A program made the translations under genes and the position numbers. Of a stretch of DNA of 64,000 nucleotides, positions 51,820-58,631 are shown piece by piece. Below the pieces are notes generated by a model. That model was not told the DNA's origin. It made no database searches and saw only the letters and a list, made by a program, of their open reading frames with translations. Position 1 is the first letter of the stretch; every line of letters begins with the position of its first letter. This DNA comes from Bacteroidales bacterium (lineage in GTDB: Bacteria > Bacteroidota > Bacteroidia > Bacteroidales > Muribaculaceae): assembly GCA_003150235.1 (NCBI GenBank), contig QAMW01000007.1, positions 20,832-84,831 of the forward strand. The letters are read 5' to 3'.

Positions 51820-52358
51820 GTTACTCTATTTTGAAGTTTACGCATGTAGTATGCGTGATTCGACTGATCCACGCAGAATCCGGTTATTAGCGCAAAATTA
51901 GGTTTGATATATTCCACCACTACCATATATTCCTTAGCTCTGTACCAAAAATATTCCCTTTCGCGACCAGAATTTTCAATATATTTGAATCGAGTAATTC
52001 GTTTATCAGCTGCATTTTCAATAATAGGTCTTATCCAATGAATCCTAACTGCACGTTCAGACCTGAATTCCCTTATTGATTTGGCGATTTTACGCCTATC
52101 TTCTTTTGCCTCTCTTGTTATGACATGCACAAATTTCTCTACCAATCCATTGAACCAATCAGGTAAACCGTCTTTGTGTGACCCATTATACGGATACGGC
52201 TTTACGCATAATTTTTCATTATCCAAAATCACTTGTTCACTCAAAAAATCATTTCTGAATTTTTCATGCAATTCTAATATTTTGTCTCTGTCATAAACAG
52301 TTAGCTCGCAATCAAAATACGGGCGTAATCCTCCCAAGATATCAGAATCGTCAGCCAT
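51798..52358 (-). CDS. Hypothetical protein, possible toxin-type nuclease fold
   Basis: 186 residues from the ATG at 52358, chosen because it overlaps the stop of the upstream gene by 8 bp (ATGGCTGA). The C-terminal part (about 107-180) reads RIHWIRPIIEN, ITRFKYIENSGREREYFWYRAKEYMVVVEYIKPNFALITGFCVD, a strand-rich layout resembling phage-borne Barnase/EndoU/ColicinE5/RelE-like nucleases, with possible catalytic H, R, T and Y. The N-terminal half is helical (ILELHEKFRNDFL). The family link is my pattern judgement; no search was run. It is AT-rich and lies inside the direct-repeat cassette. Confidence 0.45.
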   Translation of the reverse strand: MADDSDILGGLRPYFDCELTVYDRDKILELHEKFRNDFLSEQVILDNEKLCVKPYPYNGSHKDGLPDWFNGLVEKFVHVITREAKEDRRKIAKSIREFRSERAVRIHWIRPIIENAADKRITRFKYIENSGREREYFWYRAKEYMVVVEYIKPNFALITGFCVDQSNHAYYMRKLQNRVTKKPHLR

Positions 52359-53070
52359 TACGCCTTTTAGGTTGAAAGTCGTAAATTGAAAATTTATCAT
52401 CTCCCGGCTCAGTACCTTCATCAAGACGGTAACCAGACAATTTTTCTATCGTGTCAACAATATGAAGTTTTGCCTCGCTGCCGTCTAAGCCACGTGCACG
52501 ATAGGTAATGGCACCAATGATTATATCAGCCAATTGTATAAACTGAGATTCATAAGATCGAATATTTTGCAATGTTATGATTTGAGTGGCATTCCCAATC
52601 ATATTGGATAATTCATCACAGATTGATGCCAATTTAATTTTTCCATGACTATCTTTCAAATCGAGAAAAATCCTGTAAGTATCGAGACCATTGCCATTAT
52701 GTCGTATTGTGAAACGGATAAGGCGTTCTATCGTAGAATAATAAAATCGATTATACTCCTCTCTGTCAAGCGTATGTGCATGAATATTAGATTTATTTTT
52801 TATCAATACACTTCGGAAAGCCATCGGAGATTCAAAGAACAGCTTGATTATCTCATCATACATGGCAATATGTGTACGACTGACTGTATTCCACTTTAAT
52901 TCATGAAAAATGCCATATTTGTTTTTTATATGTTTCAGAAGGCTTTTGTAATATTCAATATGATTTTCCGGAACTACAATCGCTCCTATGCACATAATAT
53001 CATTTCCGTCAAATTGGAGATGACAGCTTTCGTCACAAAAAATTGAATATGATGTCTTTGAGGATTCCAT
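52351..53070 (-). CDS. DUF3800 domain protein
   Basis: 239 residues from the ATG at 53070. This start is preferred over 53106 because a TAATTTTG box (53083-53076, minus strand) sits 5 bp upstream, giving a leaderless message, and because DUF3800 proteins open near a (F/Y)xDES motif (SIFCDESCHLQFDG, about 9-22). The C-terminal motif IQLADIIIGAITYRARG (about 177-193) is also typical. DUF3800 proteins have an RNase H-like fold by family knowledge and are frequent in mobile and defence loci. Strongly AT-rich compared with neighbours. It ends overlapping the second cassette gene. Confidence 0.8.
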   Translation of the reverse strand: MESSKTSYSIFCDESCHLQFDGNDIMCIGAIVVPENHIEYYKSLLKHIKNKYGIFHELKWNTVSRTHIAMYDEIIKLFFESPMAFRSVLIKNKSNIHAHTLDREEYNRFYYSTIERLIRFTIRHNGNGLDTYRIFLDLKDSHGKIKLASICDELSNMIGNATQIITLQNIRSYESQFIQLADIIIGAITYRARGLDGSEAKLHIVDTIEKLSGYRLDEGTEPGDDKFSIYDFQPKRRNG

Positions 53071-53148
53071 GTGTACAAAATTATGAAAATTATAGTTAAT
53101 CAGCATGATTTAAGCATTATATAATTATAAAAATCCACATTCCGGAAT

Positions 53149-53195
53149 TTTAACAGGGAATGTTTGGAGATTAGCGGGGAATGGCGTAACTTTGC
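53149..53195 (+). repeat. Direct repeat, right copy (metK promoter)
   Basis: Second copy of the 47-nt repeat. Here TTTG (53163-53166), 20 nt, TAACTTTG (53187-53194) is the promoter of metK. Confidence 0.85.
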
Positions 53196-53199
53196 GGCA

Positions 53200-53349
53200 A
53201 AATATCGGGCATGGTGTCCGGGTGGAGAAATTTGGCTGCTTGCAACCACTGAAAAAAATGCTAAAACCGCATGAATTTAAGATAGAATCCATAAGGTTTT
53301 TGAATAGAATTTTACTCCGCCCGGCAGTCAGCCGATGTGGAGATTTTTT
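53200..53349 (+). promoter_or_regulatory. metK leader: SAM-riboswitch-like core with attenuator
   Basis: A leader of about 180 nt precedes metK. It contains GGTGGAG (53221-53227), GCTTGCAACC (53238-53247) and ATGCTAAAACC (53258-53268), in the order of the conserved SAM-I core (GGTGGAGGGA, GGCAACC, GGTGCTAATTCC). AAAACC (53263-53268) can also pair with GGTTTT (53295-53300). A terminator-like hairpin, CTCC...CGGC-AGTCA-GCCG...GGAG (53315-53342) with TTTTTT, follows. Class assignment is from memory of motifs only. Confidence 0.5.
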
Positions 53350-53382
53350 ATTTATACATGCAACTAAACCAATAAATGCGAT

Positions 53383-54669
53383 ATGGAAAATTATCTTTTT
53401 ACTTCCGAATCGGTATCGGAAGGACATCCCGACAAAGTCGCCGACCAGATTTCCGATGCTATCCTCGATGAGTTTCTCGCCCATGACCCCAATTCAAAGG
53501 TAGCGTGTGAGACTCTTGTCACCACAGGTCAGGTAGTCGTTGCCGGCGAGGTGAAAAGCAACGCCTACATCGACCTTATGGATGTGACCCGCAGGGTCAT
53601 CAACAATATCGGCTATAACCGCAGCGAACTGAAATTTGACGGCAACGCCTGCGGAGTCTTCTCCGCGCTTCACGAGCAGAGTGCCGACATCAACCGCGGA
53701 GTCGAGCGCGCCAACGAGGAGGAGCAGGGAGCTGGCGACCAGGGCATGATGTTCGGCTATGCCTGCGACGAGACCCCCAACTATATGCCTCTCCCGCTCG
53801 ACCTCAGTCACCTGCTTCTGCGAGAGCTTTCCGACATACGCCGCGAAGGTGTGGAGATGACATATCTGCGCCCCGATGCAAAGAGCCAGGTAACAGTGGA
53901 ATATTCACCGCAGGGCGAACCGGTGCGTGTACACACTGTCGTCATCTCGACCCAGCACGACGAGTTTATCCCCGTCGAAGATGCAGGCACCCAGGAGAAA
54001 GCCGACGAAATGATGCTCGCCAAGATACGCAGCGACATCGAAAATATCCTGCTGCCTCGCGTCAAGGCAAAACTGCCCGATGCAGTGAAGGCACTCTTCG
54101 ACGACCGGTTGATACTGCACGTCAACCCGACCGGAAAATTCGTTATCGGCGGTCCTCACGGCGACACCGGACTTACCGGCCGCAAAATTATCGTGGACAC
54201 CTACGGAGGTAGGGGCGCACACGGCGGTGGAGCGTTCTCCGGCAAAGACCCCTCCAAGGTAGACCGTTCGGCTGCATACGCCGCCCGTCACATCGCCAAA
54301 AACCTTGTTGCTGCAGGCGTTGCGCGCGAGGCTCTTGTTCAGGTGGCATACGCTATCGGCGTCGCCGAGCCTGTAAGCCTCTATGTCAACACACGCAATT
54401 CGGCGAATGTCGCCATGAGCGATGCCGAGATTTCGGAAATCGTAAAGAATCTTTTCGACATGCGCCCCAACGCCATCGAGAAGCGTCTCAAACTCCGTGC
54501 CCCGATATATCAGGAGACGGCATCTTACGGTCATGTGGGCCGTGAGCCACGTAAGGTGACAAAGACCTTCGAGTCAAAATATGAGCCTACCAAGACTATC
54601 GAGGTAGAACTCTTCACCTGGGAAAAGCTCGACATGGTTGACACCATCCGCAAAGCATTCAATCTCTAA
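53383..54669 (+). CDS. metK: S-adenosylmethionine synthetase
   Basis: 428 residues. It makes SAM from methionine and ATP. Conserved segments are all present: SESVSEGHPDKVADQISDAILD (about 7-28, active-site His and Asp), GDQGMMFGYACDETPNYMPLPLDLSH (about 117-142), NPTGKFVIGGPHGDTGLTGRKIIVDTYGGRGAHGGGAFSGKDPSKVDRSAAY is represented by GGPHGDTGLTGRK and GGGAFSGKDPSKVD, with phosphate-binding Lys. Standard length is 380-430. It is a single gene with a consensus promoter at 53163-53194 and a regulated-looking leader. Confidence 0.97.
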   Translation: MENYLFTSESVSEGHPDKVADQISDAILDEFLAHDPNSKVACETLVTTGQVVVAGEVKSNAYIDLMDVTRRVINNIGYNRSELKFDGNACGVFSALHEQSADINRGVERANEEEQGAGDQGMMFGYACDETPNYMPLPLDLSHLLLRELSDIRREGVEMTYLRPDAKSQVTVEYSPQGEPVRVHTVVISTQHDEFIPVEDAGTQEKADEMMLAKIRSDIENILLPRVKAKLPDAVKALFDDRLILHVNPTGKFVIGGPHGDTGLTGRKIIVDTYGGRGAHGGGAFSGKDPSKVDRSAAYAARHIAKNLVAAGVAREALVQVAYAIGVAEPVSLYVNTRNSANVAMSDAEISEIVKNLFDMRPNAIEKRLKLRAPIYQETASYGHVGREPRKVTKTFESKYEPTKTIEVELFTWEKLDMVDTIRKAFNL

Positions 54670-55265
54670 GCAAGGCACAAAATTTAGTCAAAGGATTAAT
54701 TTTTGGAGGGACGCGGGCGAGCTTCCACTCGCCCCTACATTGATTAGCACATAATAAGTACCTGTTAATAAGCGCATAGCTGCAGGGGCTTGTGGGAGCA
54801 AGCCCGAAGCCTGCATAAGAATTTTATCCCTCCGGAGCGACGCAAACACGTTTTCCGGAGGGATAATCTATTTGTAGCCGGTGGTATCGCTGCGCTCAAC
54901 CACCGGACTGCAGCCTTCTTCCTTCAATCGTTTCCCGTCAGGGAATCATCAATAGCACTCCGTGATGATTCCTGTCGGAAACATCTTATTATCATCTACT
55001 TTCCGGTGGTATCGCTACGCTCAACCACCGGCTACATACAGATTATCCCTGACGGGAAATGCTTATGACCATCTGTCCTTTTGTATCTTTACTTCTGTGG
55101 GGCGCGGGCGAGTTTCCACTCGCCCCAACACCGGTTAGCGCATCTAAGTATCTGCGAATCAGTGCGTAGCAGTAGGGGCTTGTGGAAGCAAGCCCGATAC
55201 ATGGATAATAAAGCGGGGTTGCGTCAATATTTGATGCAACCCCGCTTCTATTAATAGGGTAATGA
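54670..55265. other. Repeat-rich intergenic region between metK and asnS
   Basis: No gene seen. GTAG-type hairpins lie at 54715-54738 (-), 54782-54805 (+, foot GCAG), 55106-55129 (-, ends CAAC) and 55172-55195 (+). Also present are a TTATCCCTCCGGA inverted pair (54824-54836 with 54854-54866), CCGGTGGT modules at 54874-54906 and 55003-55035, and a GTTTCC...AATCATC pair at 54930-54950/54964-54982. Confidence 0.7.
55211..55247 (-). terminator. Long GC-rich hairpin after asnS
   Basis: 17-bp stem with one G-T pair, AAGCGGGGTTGCGTCAA (55211-55227) with TTGATGCAACCCCGCTT (55231-55247), loop TAT. Only a weak T-run follows on the minus strand, so termination is likely but not certain. Confidence 0.55.
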
Positions 55266-56654
55266 TTAAAATTCTGCGTTGTTGGGAGTGCGCGGGAAGG
55301 GGATGACATCGCGGATGTTGGTCATTCCGGTCACAAACAATACGAGACGCTCGAAACCGAGTCCGAATCCGGCATGAGGCACAGTTCCGAAACGGCGTGT
55401 GTCAAGATACCACCACATATCCTTCATAGGTATGTCGAGTTCCTCGATGCGTTTGCTAAGCTTCTCATAATTTTCCTCACGCTCCGAGCCGCCGATGATT
55501 TCCCCGATTTTCGGGAAGAGCACGTCCATGGCGCGCACTGTCTTGCCATCTTCGTTAAGCTTCATGTAGAAAGCCTTGATTTCCTTCGGGTAATCAGTAA
55601 GTATGACAGGCTTCTTGAAATGCTCCTCGACGAGGAAGCGCTCATGCTCGCTCTGCAGGTCGGCACCCCAATATACGGGGAATTCAAATTTATGACCTGA
55701 CTCTTCAAGAATCTTCACGCCCTCGGTATAGGTAAGGCGTACAAATTCATTGTCAACCACAAATTTAAGACGCTCCACAAGTTCGGGGTCATAATGCTCG
55801 GCAAGGAAATCTATGTCATCCTTGCAGTGCTCAAGCGCATAGGCTATACAATACTTGATGAAATCTTCGGCAAGGTCCATATTGTCGGCTATGTCGAAGA
55901 ATGCCACTTCCGGCTCAATCATCCAGAACTCCGACAGGTGGCGCGGAGTGTTGGAGTTTTCGGCACGGAAAGTGGGACCGAAAGTATATATCGCGCCAAG
56001 TGCGGTAGCACCAAGTTCGCCTTCAAGCTGTCCCGACACGGTGAGTGCGGTAGGCTTGCCGAAGAAATCGGCAGAGTAATCCACCTTGCCGTCATCGCCC
56101 TTGGGCAAATTGTTGAGATCAAGTGTAGTCACCTGGAACATGGCACCGGCACCCTCGCAGTCGCTTGCCGTGATAAGCGGAGTGTTGAGATAGAAGAATC
56201 CTCTTTCCTGGAAAAACTTGTGGATGGCAAACGCAAGGGCGCTGCGCACACGGAGTATCGCACCGAATGTATTGGTACGCGGACGCAGATGAGCCTTCTC
56301 ACGCAGGAACTCAAGAGTGTGACCCTTCTTCTGGAGGGGATAATTCTCGGGATCTGCAGTGCCGAAGATTTCAAGCGACTTTGCCTGAACCTCCACGCTC
56401 TGCCCCTTACCCATTGACTCCACAAGAATACCGTCGACCTTTATCGACGAACCGGTAGTGATAGGCTTAAGCTGCTCGTCGGTGAACTGCGCCATGTCAA
56501 ATACTATCTGCACATTTTTCACCGTGGAGCCATCGTTGAGCGCGACAAACTGCACATGCTTGTTGCCACGACGGGTACGAACCCAACCCATCACACACAC
56601 TTCCTGTCCGAGGAGCGCGGGATTAAAGAGGTCGGTTATTTTAGTTCTTTTCAT
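55266..56654 (-). CDS. asnS: Asparaginyl-tRNA synthetase
   Basis: 462 residues, class IIb synthetase. An N-terminal anticodon-binding OB-fold (VCVMGWVRTRRGNKHVQFVALNDGS, about 19-43) precedes the catalytic core: motif 2 region FRAENSNTPRHLSEFWMIEPE (about 230-250), and motif 3 GFGLGFERLVLFVTGMTNIRDVIPFPR (about 427-453). The ending FPRTPNNAEF is the usual asnS terminus, separating it from aspS. Single leftward gene after the rluB-like gene (31-bp gap to 56686). Confidence 0.97.
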   Translation of the reverse strand: MKRTKITDLFNPALLGQEVCVMGWVRTRRGNKHVQFVALNDGSTVKNVQIVFDMAQFTDEQLKPITTGSSIKVDGILVESMGKGQSVEVQAKSLEIFGTADPENYPLQKKGHTLEFLREKAHLRPRTNTFGAILRVRSALAFAIHKFFQERGFFYLNTPLITASDCEGAGAMFQVTTLDLNNLPKGDDGKVDYSADFFGKPTALTVSGQLEGELGATALGAIYTFGPTFRAENSNTPRHLSEFWMIEPEVAFFDIADNMDLAEDFIKYCIAYALEHCKDDIDFLAEHYDPELVERLKFVVDNEFVRLTYTEGVKILEESGHKFEFPVYWGADLQSEHERFLVEEHFKKPVILTDYPKEIKAFYMKLNEDGKTVRAMDVLFPKIGEIIGGSEREENYEKLSKRIEELDIPMKDMWWYLDTRRFGTVPHAGFGLGFERLVLFVTGMTNIRDVIPFPRTPNNAEF

Positions 56655-56685
56655 TGCAATTTAATCTCAATGTTAATCTATTGAA

Positions 56686-58257
56686 TTATTCAAACGAACC
56701 CATCTTGAGGAAATTCACCTCTTCCTGAGTCAGATAACGCCAGCGGCCACGCGGGAGATTTTTCTTGGTCAGACCTGCAAAATATACACGGTCGAGCTTG
56801 GTCACATGATAGCCGAGGCTCTCGAATATACGACGCACTATGCGGTTACGGCCTGAGTGAATCTCGATACCTGCCTGATTGCGGTCGGTCTCTGTAGCGT
56901 AGCTTATGGCATCGGCATGGATAGGACCATCCTCCAGCTCGATTCCGTCGGCGATAGCCTGCATGTCATCCTCAGTGATATCCTTGTCGGTCCACACGTG
57001 GTATATCTTTTTCTTGACATACTTGGGATGGGTGAGCTTCGACGCGAGGTCGCCGTCGTTGGTGAGCAGGAGCACACCGGTAGTGTTACGGTCAAGACGA
57101 CCTACAGGGTAGATGCGTTCGTTGCAGGCACCCTTTACAAGGTCCATGACTGTTGTGCGACCGTTGGGGTCATCGCTGGTAGTCACGCAATCTTTCGGCT
57201 TGTTAAGAAGGATGTAGCACTTGCTTTCCAGTGTAACAACCTTCTCATCATATTCAACGACATCGTTGTGCGATATCTTTGTTCCGAGTTCGGTGACAAC
57301 CTCGCCGTTGACCTTGACAAGTCCCTGCTGGATAAACTCGTCAGCCTCGCGGCGCGAGCATATTCCGGCATTTGCCATGAACTTGTTGAGACGTATCTGC
57401 TCGTTGGGATCGGGTATAGGCATCTCATATTCGATACGCTTGGGACGGGGCACAAAGCTCTTGCCCTGACGAGGCATACCGAAATTGTTCTGGCGGTTGT
57501 TGTTCTGGCGGTTACCACCCTGACGGTTGTTATTGTTGTAGCCGCCCTGACGGTTGTTATTGTAACCTCCCTGACGGTTGTTGTTATAGCCTCCCTGACG
57601 GTTGTTATTGTTGTAACCGCCCTGGCGATTGTTATTGTTGTAGCCGCCTTGACGGTTGTTATTGTTGTAACCACCCTGGCGGTTGTTATTGTTGTAGCCG
57701 CCCTGGCGATTATTATTGTAACCCTGACGGTTATTGTTGTAGCCGCCCTGGCGATTATTATTGTAACCCTGACGGTTGTTGTTATAAGTGCCCTGATTGT
57801 TGTAGCGGTTGTTGTAGCCGCCTTCCTGCTGCGTTGACGGGGTATATCCCTCGGATTGGGTATGCTCGGCAGCATTGCTTTCAGCGCCTTCTGTCACCGC
57901 AGGAGCCTGATATTGTTGACGGGGCTGATATCCCCCTTGATTATTGTTATAGCGATTGTTGTTATAACCGCCCTGACGGTTGTTGTAGCCGCCCTGATTG
58001 CTGTAGCGGTTATTGCCATAGCCGTTCTGACGGTTGTTATATCCGCCCTGACGGTTATTGCTGTAATTATTTCTGGGCTGGTAAGGACGGTCGTAATTAC
58101 CATATTGGCGGGATCCCGCCTCACCGTTTTGATTATAGTCACCTGAATGGTCACTTTCTACCTTACCATAAATAGCGGTCTCGCCCTCCGACGAGGCAGC
58201 AATGCGGTTCTCCCCGATTCTCGGTCGTTTTGGCTTCTTTTCTTCGTTGCTGTCCAT
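56686..58257 (-). CDS. 23S-rRNA-type pseudouridine synthase with long N/G/R/Q/Y repeat tail
   Basis: 523 residues. Residues 1-275 are disordered: a charged start then NNRQGG-type repeats (about eleven consecutive Y-N3/4-RQG units, about 153-250). An S4 RNA-binding domain follows (RLNKFMANAGICSRREADEFIQQG, about 289-312), then the RsuA/RluB/RluE/RluF catalytic domain with GRLDRNTTG (catalytic Asp, about 392-400) and VGRLD/LLLTNDGDL. It isomerises a uridine in rRNA; RluB-like by general layout. The tail probably acts in RNA binding or condensate formation. The coding tandem repeats are prone to copy-number change. Confidence 0.9.
   Translation of the reverse strand: MDSNEEKKPKRPRIGENRIAASSEGETAIYGKVESDHSGDYNQNGEAGSRQYGNYDRPYQPRNNYSNNRQGGYNNRQNGYGNNRYSNQGGYNNRQGGYNNNRYNNNQGGYQPRQQYQAPAVTEGAESNAAEHTQSEGYTPSTQQEGGYNNRYNNQGTYNNNRQGYNNNRQGGYNNNRQGYNNNRQGGYNNNNRQGGYNNNNRQGGYNNNNRQGGYNNNNRQGGYNNNRQGGYNNNRQGGYNNNNRQGGNRQNNNRQNNFGMPRQGKSFVPRPKRIEYEMPIPDPNEQIRLNKFMANAGICSRREADEFIQQGLVKVNGEVVTELGTKISHNDVVEYDEKVVTLESKCYILLNKPKDCVTTSDDPNGRTTVMDLVKGACNERIYPVGRLDRNTTGVLLLTNDGDLASKLTHPKYVKKKIYHVWTDKDITEDDMQAIADGIELEDGPIHADAISYATETDRNQAGIEIHSGRNRIVRRIFESLGYHVTKLDRVYFAGLTKKNLPRGRWRYLTQEEVNFLKMGSFE
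57480..57800 (-). repeat. In-frame minisatellite in the pseudouridine synthase gene
   Basis: Units of 24-27 bp (plus-strand reading CCGCCCTGACGGTTGTTATTG-like) encode YNNNNRQG. Unit lengths differ by 3 bp, so frame is kept. A shorter, more divergent block is at about 57945-58070. Confidence 0.8.
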
Positions 58258-58430
58258 AATGCATTAATTCCTTTAAGTAAGTAATTGTAAAAATAGATGT
58301 CAAGCCTCTCGGCGTCGTTGGGCTGTTTGCCCGATTAAAAACTTCAGTTTATCGATTAATTATAAGATTTTAATTTACTACTCTTCATATATACTGTATG
58401 CCATACACATACAATCATCTGTCAGCAATG

Positions 58431-58461
58431 CAAAATTAAGATTTTTCTGCGACTGTAACAA
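58431..58461 (-). promoter_or_regulatory. Promoter of the pseudouridine synthase gene, long 5' UTR
   Basis: Minus strand TTG (58461-58459), 20 nt, TAATTTTG (58438-58431). The start codon is at 58257, so the leader is about 165 nt, long for this genome. Confidence 0.5.
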
Positions 58462-58574
58462 TTAATTATATAAATAATTCAACTTTCTCAAGCGAAAGTT
58501 GATGGTTAAGAGGTTAAAAAGGTTAAAAGAGGGAGAAATCATAGTTTTGCAACACACTCCGCGCTACGTTAACG

Positions 58575-58608
58575 AAAAAACGGTGTCACGCAACAGGCGT
58601 GACACCGT
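58575..58608 (-). terminator. Intrinsic terminator of the secreted repeat-protein gene
   Basis: Minus-strand stem ACGGTGTCACG with CGTGACACCGT (58608-58598 and 58590-58580) and a T6 tail (58580-58575). It lies 24 bp after the gene end. Confidence 0.85.
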
Positions 58609-58631
58609 TCGGGAATTATTCTTACTTAGGA

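Larger units (their letters stand above)
58258..58631. other. Intergenic leader and terminator region
   Basis: No gene. 58258-58430 is the leader of the pseudouridine synthase gene, 58431-58461 its promoter, and 58575-58608 the terminator of the next gene. A short GGTTAA-type run (about 58503-58530) is the only other pattern. Confidence 0.5.

Noticed and set aside
54790..55068. Frame of 92 codons between metK and asnS
   Set aside because: It contains the repeat-derived VVSLRSTTGYI peptide also seen near 61.4 kb, so it is not a gene.
57480..57800. Tandem repeats looking like a CRISPR array
   Set aside because: The units are adjacent with no unique spacers, keep the reading frame, and encode YNNNNRQG in a real gene.
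56857..57837. Long plus-strand frame opposite the pseudouridine synthase
   Set aside because: A shadow of the repeat-rich coding strand; its Val/Ile/Thr repeats only mirror the tandem units.
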